A DNA stretch of 17,422 nucleotides from Nanobdellota archaeon (GCA_022709585.1 JAKLIN010000014.1:1-17422), one strand, 5' to 3'; shown: positions 1-6,947, counted from the stretch's first letter. Numbers and translations: made by a program. The notes: generated from the letters alone by a model not told the origin.

Positions 1-237
1 GTTAATCTTGCTTGTGGTGACGGGCATCCTGCTGAAATTATGGATATGAGTTTCGCGCTTCAATTGCTTTGCGCACAATATATTCTTGACAATAAAGGAA
101 AACTGGACAACAAGCTTTACAATGTTCCAGAAAAATTAGATAAGTTTGTGGCAGAAAAAGTTCTTGAAAGCAAAGGCATCAAGATTGATTCTCTCACGCC
201 TGCTCAAAGAAAATATATTAATAGTTGGAAGTTATAA
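1..237 (+). CDS. ahcY: Adenosylhomocysteinase, C-terminal fragment (5' end outside window)
   Basis: The reading frame is open from base 1 and ends in TAA, giving the last 78 residues of S-adenosyl-L-homocysteine hydrolase. This cytosolic NAD-dependent enzyme splits S-adenosylhomocysteine into adenosine and homocysteine and so relieves product inhibition of methyltransferases. The recognisable block is the family's conserved NLACGDGHPAEIMDMSFALQ segment, followed by the usual tail with the VPEKLDKFVA and LTPAQRKYINSW elements. The protein ends soon after the tail tryptophan, as in archaeal and Thermotoga-type enzymes. It lacks the longer eukaryotic ending. An internal ATG at 40 is not the true start, because conserved family sequence continues upstream of it. 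The gene converges on the minus-strand gene that ends 7 nt downstream. Confidence 0.93.
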   Translation, partial: VNLACGDGHPAEIMDMSFALQLLCAQYILDNKGKLDNKLYNVPEKLDKFVAEKVLESKGIKIDSLTPAQRKYINSWKL

Positions 238-244
238 AATAATT

Positions 245-931
245 TTATTTCTTAGAATTCAAGTAATCTTCATGAAACCTTAAAAGAATATTTTCAAAGC
301 TTTTGCCTTCTGTTCTTTGAACTTGCTCGGGATTTGCAAGAATGATTTGTGTGTTGTTGAAATATTGAGAAACATAAGCCATTCCCAATTCCATTAGATT
401 CTTTGAGTTTTTTCCTTTCCACTCAATTTCAAAAACAGGAGTCTTTGGAAGAGTTTGCTTTAATTCTTGAGCATAATCATAAAGTTCTGAAGAATTTTCC
501 AAATATTTTCCATATTTTAAGATAAATCTTTTCACTTGAACATCTTCTGGGTCTTTATCTCTTGGAAATTTAAAAAGTTCTCCGAGATTAGCAGAATACA
601 CTCTTTTGCCTGCCATTAAAGACATTCCTAAATCAAATATGCTTCCTTTGCTTCCACTTTTATAAAATATTTCCACCCAGTCTGAACCAATTATCCCATC
701 TCTATTATCTCTGACTATTCTTAATCCAGTAGGGTCATTTTTTTGATAAGTGTCTTCTAAAGGGTAATAAACAGAACGGCCTTTTTCATTTCTTTCTTGA
801 ATAACCTTTCTCACCTCTTCTTCAATTTCAGGTGTGCTGACTCTTACAGGGGAAATTAAGAATATGTTTTTAGCTGGTGTTTTGAAATAGTTTGGATCTG
901 ATTGTGCTATTGACTGCAAATCTTCATTCAT
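245..931 (-). CDS. Nucleoside 2-deoxyribosyltransferase-like protein
   Basis: 228 residues. The layout fits the nucleoside 2-deoxyribosyltransferase-like Rossmann fold: a first beta strand IFLISPVR (23-30), a mid-protein segment where family members have ad-vv residues (about 74-90), then SIFDLGMSLMAGKRVY (97-112). That last block aligns with the family's G-x-ELG-A-xxGKPV block. The usual catalytic Glu position seems to be Asp100, so transferase activity is uncertain. A second ELG-like motif, MELGMAY, occurs at 180-186 before a strand-like QIILANP. It may be a diverged repeat or a separate sub-domain. Members of this superfamily act on nucleosides or nucleotides, or serve as nucleotide sensors. 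The ATG at 931 has a TATA-like box about 25 nt upstream, which suggests a leaderless mRNA. It is not in an operon with either neighbour. Fold assignment is moderately supported; the substrate is unknown. Confidence 0.6.
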   Translation of the reverse strand: MNEDLQSIAQSDPNYFKTPAKNIFLISPVRVSTPEIEEEVRKVIQERNEKGRSVYYPLEDTYQKNDPTGLRIVRDNRDGIIGSDWVEIFYKSGSKGSIFDLGMSLMAGKRVYSANLGELFKFPRDKDPEDVQVKRFILKYGKYLENSSELYDYAQELKQTLPKTPVFEIEWKGKNSKNLMELGMAYVSQYFNNTQIILANPEQVQRTEGKSFENILLRFHEDYLNSKK

Positions 932-950
932 GAATGAAAAAAGAGTTTTT

Positions 951-960
951 GTTTTAAAAG
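951..960 (-). promoter_or_regulatory. TATA-like promoter of the 245-931 gene
   Basis: On the minus strand this reads CTTTTAAAAC. Its centre lies about 25 nt upstream of the ATG at 931, so the predicted transcription start falls at the start codon (leaderless mRNA). Confidence 0.5.
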
Positions 961-994
961 CATTTAGATAAAATAATGTAGTCTATGGAAGGAT

Positions 995-1005
995 AATTAT
1001 TTAAT
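995..1005 (+). promoter_or_regulatory. Possible TATA-like promoter of the P-loop kinase gene
   Basis: The sequence ATTATTTAATC is centred about 26 nt upstream of the GTG at 1027, which would make that GTG a leaderless start. A second AT-rich candidate, TTTAGATAAA near 963-972, would instead give a leader of 20-30 nt. Confidence 0.35.
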
Positions 1006-1026
1006 CTTGATTTGATTTTAAATAAA

Positions 1027-1611
1027 GTGAAAATAGTAATCACTGGACCGCGTTCTGTCGGAAAATCCACAATTTCTCAGCTTGTCGCAAAAGCCTTGAA
1101 AATGAAATATATTTCTTCAGATGAGCTTGGTGAAAAAGCTTGCAAGAAGTACGGAGGGCTTGACAAAGCGATAAAATCCGGGATGATTAACAAGATGATT
1201 AAAGAAAAAGGTTATACTTCAATATTAAATGCACTAAAGAAAGAGAATATTGTTTTGGATTTAAGTGGAGGAAGCATAAGTTCTAGAAAATTTGCAGAAG
1301 CTAGCCAAGAAATAAGAAAAGTTGCTTCAGAGTGCGCTCTTGTCTTTGGACTTTTGCCTTTTCCAGATGAAAAAAAGTCAGTGAAATTGCTTTTTGAAAG
1401 AGAAATCCAGAGAGAACACTTCAAAGATTCTTTAAAACAAAAAGTTTTAGAAGAAACGCAAAAAGATTTCTTGAAATTTCCCGCATTATTCCAAGAATTC
1501 TGCAATTTCATTGTTTACACTGAAACTAATTCCCCCGATACAGTTGCCAATGAGATTGTGAATGCTGTTAAAGAAGTTAAGAAGGAGATGAAAGAACATA
1601 GGACCCACTAA
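1027..1611 (+). CDS. Shikimate kinase-like P-loop small-molecule kinase
   Basis: 194 residues from the GTG start. A Walker A motif GPRSVGKS lies at 7-14, immediately after a beta strand (MKIVIT). A shikimate-kinase-like SSDELGEKACKKYGG segment (31-44) holds Asp32 where shikimate kinases bind substrate. LSGGS (79-83) resembles the family's GGG loop, and REIQREH (125-131) resembles the Arg-containing lid. The family transfers the ATP gamma-phosphate to a small alcohol, but the substrate residues are only partly conserved, so a different substrate is possible. No other shikimate-pathway gene is nearby. The start is ambiguous: TTG at 1012 is in frame and adds five residues. GTG 1027 is preferred because it sits about 26 nt after a TATA-like box and places the Walker A loop at the usual distance from the N-terminus. 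Confidence 0.72.
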   Translation: MKIVITGPRSVGKSTISQLVAKALKMKYISSDELGEKACKKYGGLDKAIKSGMINKMIKEKGYTSILNALKKENIVLDLSGGSISSRKFAEASQEIRKVASECALVFGLLPFPDEKKSVKLLFEREIQREHFKDSLKQKVLEETQKDFLKFPALFQEFCNFIVYTETNSPDTVANEIVNAVKEVKKEMKEHRTH

Positions 1612-1637
1612 AAAAATTAAAAATTCCCTAAAAGAGC

Positions 1638-1856
1638 TTAATAACTATATCTACTATGAAGCTTAGAGTGATAACTTCTGCTTGTGACTCTTAAATTTTC
1701 TCTTCTGAAGTTGGTTTTGTCTCCATCTTTATGGTGAACAACTTCATGTTCTCTTAGAGGTCTACCAATTTTGTTTTCTGCTACAACTCTATGCACCGGT
1801 TTTCCGGAATTCTTAAATCTTGGATAACCTTTCTTGTCTACATAGGTATTTCCCAT
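1638..1856 (-). CDS. Small free-standing HNH endonuclease
   Basis: 72 residues with a full HNH core: HRVVAENKIGRPL (22-34), then EVVHHKDGDKTNFRREN (38-54), then NLRVTSRSYHSKLHS. The pattern H-R-x-V-A-E / VHHKDGDKxN / ENL matches the HNH_3-type nuclease motif, in which paired His and Asn residues hold a catalytic metal and nick DNA. There is no additional DNA-binding domain, so it is about the minimum size. Such stand-alone HNH genes are often mobile and phage-derived or intron-homing, but no intron or intein is seen here. It has its own TATA-like box just downstream of the stop of the 1891-2544 gene and converges with the kinase gene at 1611. Confidence 0.85.
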   Translation of the reverse strand: MGNTYVDKKGYPRFKNSGKPVHRVVAENKIGRPLREHEVVHHKDGDKTNFRRENLRVTSRSYHSKLHSRYSY

Positions 1857-1874
1857 GATAAATTGAATATCTAG

Positions 1875-1885
1875 AAATATTTAAG
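1875..1885 (-). promoter_or_regulatory. TATA-like promoter of the HNH gene
   Basis: The minus strand reads CTTAAATATTT, centred about 25 nt from the ATG at 1856. This fits a leaderless transcript separate from the upstream nuclease gene. Confidence 0.5.
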
Positions 1886-1890
1886 TTTTA

Positions 1891-2544
1891 TTACACTCTC
1901 TCACACCATTCGCAAGTTTCTTTTGGGCAATCGCTTTCAAGAAGCTTAATTGCTTTTTTGAAAAGTTTTTCTGCACTTTCTAAAGAAACTTTCATTTTCT
2001 TTAGCTCTGTATTGAAAATAACTTCTCCGGTTTCCAAGACTTCTTGAGGATAATAAAACAATAGATAAGCGTAATCCTCAACTTTATATCCTAATTTGCT
2101 TAAAAGCCAAGCATAAATGTCCAATTGATTTTGATAATGATCTGCTGTGTCTTCTTTTAATGGAAATCCTCTTGTTTTGTAGTCAAGAACAATGAATTTT
2201 CCATTTGATTTGTTTACTAGCATATTGTCAATTCCCCCATGAAGAATGTTTCCTTGCTTGTCTTCAAACCATAATCCTTTTCTTGCATTTCTCCATTCTT
2301 TTAGCAATTCTTTGTCATCAAATAATTTCAAATTAGCACATTCAGAATTATTGCAAAGTTCAGGGGGAAGTTTTTGTTTTTCCATGAATTTGTCAAAATG
2401 TTTTTTTAAAATAGAATCCATTCCCGAGGGAAGGCTTGGAAATATTCCTGTTGGTCTGCTCCAAACCTTGTGCTCAGAAAGCCAGAAACACCTAGGGCAT
2501 TCGTGCATTAAGCTTAATGTTGATGGGGAAAGTTTGTATGCCAT
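1891..2544 (-). CDS. Cas4-like PD-(D/E)XK nuclease with cysteine cluster
   Basis: 217 residues. The nuclease core reads GGIDNML (103-109, Asp106), IVLDYKTRG (118-126, Asp121 and Lys123 of the D-x-K motif) and YQNQLDIYAWLL (137-148, the Gln/Tyr motif typical of RecB/Cas4-type nucleases). Cysteines occur at the N-terminus (Cys16, Cys19) and C-terminus (Cys206, Cys211, Cys214). This split arrangement is the one that binds a [4Fe-4S] cluster in Cas4 and AddB. Cys64 and Cys69 are extra. Family members are DNA exonucleases or endonucleases in repair, recombination or spacer processing. There is no cas gene or CRISPR repeat in the window, so a repair or mobile-element role is more likely than adaptation. 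The ATG at 2544 lies about 25 nt from a TATA-like box. Confidence 0.8.
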   Translation of the reverse strand: MAYKLSPSTLSLMHECPRCFWLSEHKVWSRPTGIFPSLPSGMDSILKKHFDKFMEKQKLPPELCNNSECANLKLFDDKELLKEWRNARKGLWFEDKQGNILHGGIDNMLVNKSNGKFIVLDYKTRGFPLKEDTADHYQNQLDIYAWLLSKLGYKVEDYAYLLFYYPQEVLETGEVIFNTELKKMKVSLESAEKLFKKAIKLLESDCPKETCEWCERV

Positions 2545-2563
2545 GATAAGATTAAGAAGAAGA

Positions 2564-2575
2564 GTTATAAAAATG
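2564..2575 (-). promoter_or_regulatory. TATA-like promoter of the Cas4-like nuclease gene
   Basis: The minus strand reads CATTTTTATAAC. The TTTTATAA core is about 25 nt upstream of the ATG at 2544, which predicts a leaderless transcript. Confidence 0.55.
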
Positions 2576-2607
2576 TTTTTGAAGATCTGTTTTCTTGTTT
2601 CATAAAG

Positions 2608-2617
2608 AATATAAAGA
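2608..2617 (+). promoter_or_regulatory. TATA-like promoter of the hsdM-hsdS operon
   Basis: GAATATAAAG is centred near 2612, predicting transcription from about 2637. The resulting leader of roughly 35 nt would contain the strong GGGAGGA ribosome-binding site at 2656-2662, 10 nt before the hsdM ATG. A closer AT-rich box at 2643-2651 would exclude that site and is less likely. Confidence 0.45.
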
Positions 2618-2672
2618 TGTTCGATAAATAAAGGATAATGATCTTTAAAAATACTGGGAGGATTAGCACAAT

Positions 2673-4103
2673 ATGTCTATAGGCAACTTAGTTCATTCAA
2701 TTCGAGATATTATGAGAAAAGACCCCGGGGTCGATGGAGATGCTCAAAGAATTTCTCAGATGGTATGGATGATTTTTTTAAAAGTTTTTGATTCTATGGA
2801 AGAAGAACAAGAAGCAGAGGATCCTAAGTATAAATCTCCTCTTCCTGAAAAGATTAGGTGGAGAAATTGGGCAGACAACCCAGAAGGGATCACTGGAGAT
2901 GAATTATTAGATTTTGTGAACAGCACGGTTTTCAAAGAATTAAAAAACTTGAAATTGAATGAAAAATCTGATCCAAGGGGTTTTATTGTTAAAGCTGTTT
3001 TTGAAGATGCTTACAACTATATGAAAAATGGGGTTTTAATCCGTCAAGTGATTAATAAAATAAATGAGATACAATTCACAAACCAACAAGATAGACATTT
3101 ATTTAATGATATTTATGAAACAATCTTAAGAGAGCTTCAAAGTGCGGGAAGCGCTGGAGAATTTTATACACCTAGGCCGGTTACTCAGTTTATTGTGGAT
3201 ATGGTTAATCCTAAAATAGGTGAAAAGATTTTAGACCCTGCATGTGGAACCGGAGGTTTCTTAATTTCTGTTTTAAACCATTTTAAGCCCAATATAAAAT
3301 CTACTGAAGATTTAAAAATAATTCAAGATAATTTGTTCGGAATTGAAAAAAAACCATTGCCTCATCTTCTTTGTATGACTAATTTAATCTTGCATGATAT
3401 AGAAGTTCCAAACATTAGACATGATAACTCTTTATCCAAACCCTTAATAGACTACTCTTCTAAAGATATGGTTGATGTAGTAGTTACAAATCCTCCTTTT
3501 GGGGGAGCAGAAGAAGAAGGAATTGAAAACTATTTCCCAACAGAATTTAGAACTAGAGAAACTGCAGACTTATTTTTAGTTTTAATTATGAAACTTTTAA
3601 GAGAAGGAGGAAGATGCGGACTAGTTCTTCCAGATGGATTCCTCTTTGGAGAAGGTGTTAAAACCAGAATCAAGGAGCAACTATTAAGAGAATTTAATTT
3701 ACACACAATTGTTAGACTTCCAAATGGGGTTTTTAGTCCTTATACTGGGATTAGAACCAATTTATTATTCTTTGAAAAAGGTAAACCCACCAAGGATATT
3801 TGGTACTTTGAACATCCCTTACCTGAAGGGTATAAAATTTATAATAAAACCAAACCAATGAAACATGCAGAATTTGAATTGGAGAAAGAATGGTGGAACG
3901 ATCGAGAAAATTCAAAGTTCAGCCAATATGCTTGGAAAATCACTAAAGATGAGATCTTAAAAAGAAATTTTAATCTAGACATAAATAACCCTACTAAACC
4001 CGAAACAGAAAAAGATTTGTCTATCGAAGAAATAATTGCAAAAATTGAAGCAAATCTCAAAAGAAGCCAAGAAATTTTAAAGGAAATTAAAGGAGAACGG
4101 TAA
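2673..4103 (+). CDS. hsdM: Type I restriction-modification DNA methyltransferase subunit
   Basis: 476 residues, normal length for HsdM. The N-terminal helical domain (about 1-150) is followed by the conserved GEFYTPRPV (162-170). Next come the AdoMet-binding motif I DPACGTGG (188-195) and the adenine-N6 catalytic motif NPPFGG (273-278, NPPF type). HsdM pairs with HsdS to methylate adenine in a bipartite DNA target and joins HsdR in the restriction complex. The start is fixed by GGGAGGA 10 nt upstream. It leads the operon: a small membrane-protein gene starts 2 nt after its stop, and hsdS follows. No frame disruption or missing motif is visible, so it should be functional. Confidence 0.96.
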   Translation: MSIGNLVHSIRDIMRKDPGVDGDAQRISQMVWMIFLKVFDSMEEEQEAEDPKYKSPLPEKIRWRNWADNPEGITGDELLDFVNSTVFKELKNLKLNEKSDPRGFIVKAVFEDAYNYMKNGVLIRQVINKINEIQFTNQQDRHLFNDIYETILRELQSAGSAGEFYTPRPVTQFIVDMVNPKIGEKILDPACGTGGFLISVLNHFKPNIKSTEDLKIIQDNLFGIEKKPLPHLLCMTNLILHDIEVPNIRHDNSLSKPLIDYSSKDMVDVVVTNPPFGGAEEEGIENYFPTEFRTRETADLFLVLIMKLLREGGRCGLVLPDGFLFGEGVKTRIKEQLLREFNLHTIVRLPNGVFSPYTGIRTNLLFFEKGKPTKDIWYFEHPLPEGYKIYNKTKPMKHAEFELEKEWWNDRENSKFSQYAWKITKDEILKRNFNLDINNPTKPETEKDLSIEEIIAKIEANLKRSQEILKEIKGER

Positions 4104-4105
4104 AT

Positions 4106-4309
4106 ATGGTTTGTAATTTTAGGACATTTCTTAAGTTAATATTCTGGCTTGCTGGAGTACCTTCATTAGCAGGTATTCTTTTATACGCTTCTACTCAATG
4201 GTCTTTTCAAATAGGGCAGTGGGGCTTCGGGATTTATTTTTTATTCATCTGGGTGATTTATGAAATATTAGTTATATTAAAATTAAAAGATGAAATCGAG
4301 GAGTGTTAA
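4106..4309 (+). CDS. Small two-helix membrane protein embedded in the hsd operon
   Basis: 67 residues, not recognised as a known family. Two hydrophobic helices are clear (about 8-28 and 38-58), joined by a short loop rich in Gln and Trp, with an acidic tail KDEIEEC. The gene begins 2 nt after the hsdM stop, and AAAGGAG lies about 11 nt upstream of its ATG, so it is translated as part of the hsdM-hsdS operon. A membrane protein is not a normal part of Type I systems. It could tether or signal for the defence complex, act as a small toxin-like membrane protein, or be an unrelated insertion. The function is unknown. Confidence 0.65.
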   Translation: MVCNFRTFLKLIFWLAGVPSLAGILLYASTQWSFQIGQWGFGIYFLFIWVIYEILVILKLKDEIEEC

Positions 4310-4313
4310 GTAA

Positions 4314-4346
4314 ATGACAAGTATAGTTCTAAAGGGGGAAAAATGA
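4314..4346 (+). other. Ten-codon mini-ORF overlapping the hsdS start (ATGA)
   Basis: ATG 4314 to TGA 4346 encodes MTSIVLKGEK. A GAGGAG motif lies about 10 nt upstream (4299-4304), and the stop overlaps the hsdS start as ATGA. It could be a leader peptide that couples hsdS translation, or a remnant of a deleted gene. It may also be chance. Confidence 0.25.
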
Positions 4347-5656
4347 GCTGGCAAAAAATAAAATTAAAAGAACTTTTAATTCAACAAAAGAATTTTTTTG
4401 AAATAAAGGAGCAAGAAGAGTACATGCAAATAACCGTTTCCAACAGGGGCGAAATTAAACTACGAGGTACAAAAAAAGGCTTACAAATAGGAACAAAAAA
4501 ACAGATTACTGCCCGAGAAGGTTGGTTTATTTATTCTCGGCTGGGACTTCACAATGGCGCATTTGGAATAATTCCAAAAGGATTGGATGGTGCAATTGTT
4601 ACGGGAGATATGCCTCTGTTTAAAATAGACTCTCAAAGAATACTCCCTAATTTTTTGTTATATTCTCTAAAACTTCCTTACTTTAAAGAAAAATTTAATG
4701 ATTTAACAAGAGGTTTAGCTCAAAGTAGAATTCGAGAAAAATTTTTTTTGGACTTAGAGGTGGCTCTCCCAAAAATAGAAGTTCAAAGATTAATTGTGGA
4801 GAAAATAAAAATAAATAATAAAAAAAATCAAGAATTTCAAAGTTTGAACTATTCTAATTTAAATTTGGTCTCCAAACTTCGTCAAGCGATTCTCCAACAA
4901 GCAGTTCAAGGAAAACTTGTTCCACAAGATCCAAAAGATGAACCTGCATCGGAATTACTTAAAAAAATTAAAACGGAAAGAGATAGATTGATTAAAGAAG
5001 GGGAAATTAAGAAAGGAAAAGAGCTTCCGCCAATTGAAGAGGATGAAGTGCCTTATGAATTGCCTAAAGGTTGGGAATGGGTAAGGTTAGGAGAGATTTG
5101 CCAAATAAACCCTCGAAATCATCTAGACGACAACTTAGATGTAGCTTTTATTCCCATGAATCTGATTCAAGATAATGCGAAAAATAAGTTTAATCAAGAA
5201 ATTAAAAAATGGCACCAAATAAAGACAGGGTTTACTCATTTTGCAGAAGAGGACGTTATCTTCGCAAAAATAACGCCTTGCTTTCAGAATAGAAATTCTG
5301 CAATTTTAAGAAATTTAAAAAATAAATTTGGTGCTGGAACTACTGAACTGTATGTTTTAAGAAGCTATAAAAAAACAATCTTACCAGAATTTTTGTTCTT
5401 GTTAGTAAACAGTCAAGATTTTATCGATCAAGGCATAGCTACTTATAAAGGAACTGCAGGGCAGCAAAGAATTAAAAGAGAATTTGTTGAAAGTTATTTA
5501 ATAGGATTTCCGCCCCTCGCTGAGCAAAAAAGAATCATCGAAAAAGTTGACAAATTAATTAATTACTGTGATGAATTTGAAAAACAAACTAAGGAAAATC
5601 AAACCAATTCTGAAAAATTAATGGATGCTTTTTTAAAGGAGAGCTTTGAAAAATAA
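4343..5656 (+). CDS. hsdS: Type I restriction-modification specificity subunit
   Basis: 437 residues with the two-half HsdS design. Target-recognition domain 1 is about 1-150, ending in LPKIEVQRLIVEKI (142-155). The central conserved helix contains LRQAILQQAVQGKLVPQDP (179-197). Target-recognition domain 2 starts at LPKGWEWVRLGEI (240-252) and ends in FPPLAEQKRIIEKVDKL (389-405), followed by the distal coiled helix. Each domain reads one half of the bipartite DNA target, and the helices act as the spacing ruler and the HsdM docking site. AAAGGGGG (4331-4338) lies 4 nt before the ATG. The two recognition domains are unlike each other, which predicts an asymmetric target. The target sequence cannot be read from the protein. 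Confidence 0.95.
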   Translation: MSWQKIKLKELLIQQKNFFEIKEQEEYMQITVSNRGEIKLRGTKKGLQIGTKKQITAREGWFIYSRLGLHNGAFGIIPKGLDGAIVTGDMPLFKIDSQRILPNFLLYSLKLPYFKEKFNDLTRGLAQSRIREKFFLDLEVALPKIEVQRLIVEKIKINNKKNQEFQSLNYSNLNLVSKLRQAILQQAVQGKLVPQDPKDEPASELLKKIKTERDRLIKEGEIKKGKELPPIEEDEVPYELPKGWEWVRLGEICQINPRNHLDDNLDVAFIPMNLIQDNAKNKFNQEIKKWHQIKTGFTHFAEEDVIFAKITPCFQNRNSAILRNLKNKFGAGTTELYVLRSYKKTILPEFLFLLVNSQDFIDQGIATYKGTAGQQRIKREFVESYLIGFPPLAEQKRIIEKVDKLINYCDEFEKQTKENQTNSEKLMDAFLKESFEK

Positions 5657-5701
5657 ATCTCGTTTTTAACTAAAAAGAGTATATTAATTTTACCTATTAA
5701 G

Positions 5702-5716
5702 TATATAAATATTTAA
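5702..5716 (+). promoter_or_regulatory. TATA-like promoter of the four-gene cassette
   Basis: TATATAAATATTTAA is the strongest TATA-like box in the 107-nt gap after hsdS. It predicts transcription from about 5733 and a leader of roughly 30 nt with no evident ribosome-binding site. A second box, TCTAAAAATT (5731-5740), would give a leaderless start at 5764. Either way the cassette appears to have its own promoter. A T5 run at 5663-5667 may end the hsd transcript. Confidence 0.5.
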
Positions 5717-5763
5717 AAACAATGGCAGATTCTAAAAATTGATAGAATAATATTAATACAAAA

Positions 5764-6186
5764 ATGACCGAAAAAAACGAAGAAAGAGAAATAATAAAAG
5801 AGCTTTTTATAAGTAAAGAGACGGTTACAGAAAGATTAAGTTCTCTTGTTGCTGCCTGCCGCGGTCTTTTAAATATTGTACAAGATTCTGGAGAAGTTTA
5901 TTTAGAAGACTCTTCAAATATCAATAATAATGAGAAGATTTTTTTATATCTACTTGGTTCATATTTAGCTTGGAAATCTGGACTAAAAAAAGAAGCCGGC
6001 ATGAGCACATCTGAACTAGCTGGAAAATTAGGGGTTCCTATAACTACCATTCCCGCTCCTTTAAATAAACTAGTTGAAGATAAGTTAATACACAAAAAAG
6101 AAATAGGAACTTATTTAATAAAGTTTGAAAATCATAAATTAATATTAGATAATTTAGTTAAAATAAATAAAAAAAGAACAGGATAA
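5764..6186 (+). CDS. Small winged-helix-like protein, cassette gene 1
   Basis: 140 residues, family not recognised by name. The N-terminal half is helical and charged. The C-terminal part (about 58-125) reads as a winged helix: a helix ending in LLGSYLAW, then MSTSELAGKLGVP (80-92) as helix-turn, then TIPAPLNKLVEDKLIHKK as recognition helix, and a wing strand TYLIKF. The same order of a YL-type helix followed by a helix-turn-helix is seen in the next two genes, suggesting the three are related. It begins a run of four genes on the plus strand, followed 4 nt later by gene 2. The location between hsdS and hsdR suggests a defence or regulatory role, but none is demonstrated. Confidence 0.6.
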   Translation: MTEKNEEREIIKELFISKETVTERLSSLVAACRGLLNIVQDSGEVYLEDSSNINNNEKIFLYLLGSYLAWKSGLKKEAGMSTSELAGKLGVPITTIPAPLNKLVEDKLIHKKEIGTYLIKFENHKLILDNLVKINKKRTG

Positions 6187-6190
6187 CGCC

Positions 6191-6553
6191 ATGGAAATTA
6201 AAGAATATTTTCAGGATAAAGAAGTTGATAATGCAAGGAAGATTATTAAAGAATTTCATGGAAGAATTCTCTTAGATACGTTAATAAAAGACCCTTCTGC
6301 ACTTTTACTAAGCACTTATATGACTTCAAACCGAAATAAAAAAGCCTTTGTAAATAAAAAAGAAGTTAAACAAGTATTTCTTTTGCTGGGAAGAAAGCCG
6401 GAAAATTTTGATAAAGTTTTTTATGAGATTTCTGGAAAAAGAAAAGGAAAAAAGAGATTTGTTGATATTAAAGAAGAAGAAATAAGTCTGAATTTTGATG
6501 GATTAAAAGAAGTGGAATCTATCATAAATAAAGATAATAAAAAAAATGGATGA
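6191..6553 (+). CDS. Small winged-helix-like protein, cassette gene 2
   Basis: 120 residues, basic, unknown family. After an N-terminal helical segment (1-32) comes ALLLSTYMTSNRNKKAFVNK (37-56), then EVKQVFLLLGRKPENFDKVF (58-77), a basic GKRKGKK turn (82-88) and a strand-helix ending ISLNFDGLKEVESII (98-112). The order of a Y-ending helix, NKK followed by a beta-turn, a K-E/D-V/I helix, a PxN helix cap and a C-terminal 'L-x-x-x-G' element matches gene 3 position by position. I read the two as paralogues of one winged-helix fold. It overlaps gene 3 by 8 nt (ATGGATGA), indicating coupled translation. The initiating ATG is 4 nt after the gene 1 stop. Confidence 0.58.
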   Translation: MEIKEYFQDKEVDNARKIIKEFHGRILLDTLIKDPSALLLSTYMTSNRNKKAFVNKKEVKQVFLLLGRKPENFDKVFYEISGKRKGKKRFVDIKEEEISLNFDGLKEVESIINKDNKKNG

Positions 6554-6947
6554 AGAAGAAGTAAATGCAAGATTTGAAAAGATAGACGAGAGACTTAATG
6601 CACTCGAAAATAAGGAAATTTCAATAGCTAACCCGTGGGTAAATTCTAAAAAGAAGTCGGTTAAGGAATTTATTATAGAAAAGTCTCCAAAAGATGGTGT
6701 TCAAAGTGCAACATGTATTGCTTATTACTTGGAGAATTTTGAGAATAAAAAAATTTTAACTTCAAAAGATATTCAAAAATGTTTCAAGGATGCAAAATTA
6801 CCAACTCCTCCAAATGTTCCAGATAAAGTCCAAAAGGCAATTGGTCGCGGATGGATCGCTAAAAATAAAAACCGAGGGGAATTTTATCTGACACAAAAAG
6901 GTGAGAAAATGATTGAAGAAGGATTTAACAAAAATGGAGTTAATTGA
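6546..6947 (+). CDS. Small winged-helix-like protein, cassette gene 3
   Basis: 133 residues. A short N-terminal coiled segment (about 1-25, heptad-like acidic helix) leads to a winged-helix domain. That domain comprises KSVKEFIIEKSPKDG (37-51), ATCIAYYLENFENKKILTSK (55-74), a DIQKCFKDAKLPTPPNVPDK helix pair (75-94), AIGRGWIAKN (98-107) and a wing plus last helix, GEFYLTQKGEKMIEEGF (111-127). The pattern of AYYLE, a T-S-x-D-I helix, a P-x-N cap, a G-x-I strand and LTxKGE is a layout I have seen in small uncharacterised winged-helix proteins of archaea and bacteria. It overlaps gene 2 by 8 nt and gene 4 by 14 nt, so the block is translationally coupled. The exact role is unknown. Confidence 0.62.
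   Translation: MDEEEVNARFEKIDERLNALENKEISIANPWVNSKKKSVKEFIIEKSPKDGVQSATCIAYYLENFENKKILTSKDIQKCFKDAKLPTPPNVPDKVQKAIGRGWIAKNKNRGEFYLTQKGEKMIEEGFNKNGVN
6918..6923 (+). promoter_or_regulatory. Ribosome-binding site that sets the start of cassette gene 4
   Basis: GAAGGA lies 10 nt before the ATG at 6934. An upstream in-frame TTG at 6913 overlaps this site and is therefore unlikely to be the start. Confidence 0.5.

Noticed and set aside
1638..1856. HNH gene as part of a group I intron or intein.
   Set aside because: It lies between intact genes with its own promoter. No split host gene or intron-like flanks are seen.
2246..2605. Plus-strand 119-codon frame opposite the Cas4-like nuclease.
   Set aside because: The minus-strand frame carries the full nuclease and cysteine motifs. 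The plus frame shows nothing recognisable.
5722..5742. Six-codon ORF (MADSKN) upstream of the four-gene cassette as a leader peptide.
   Set aside because: It has no ribosome-binding site, and the main TATA box would start transcription downstream of its ATG.
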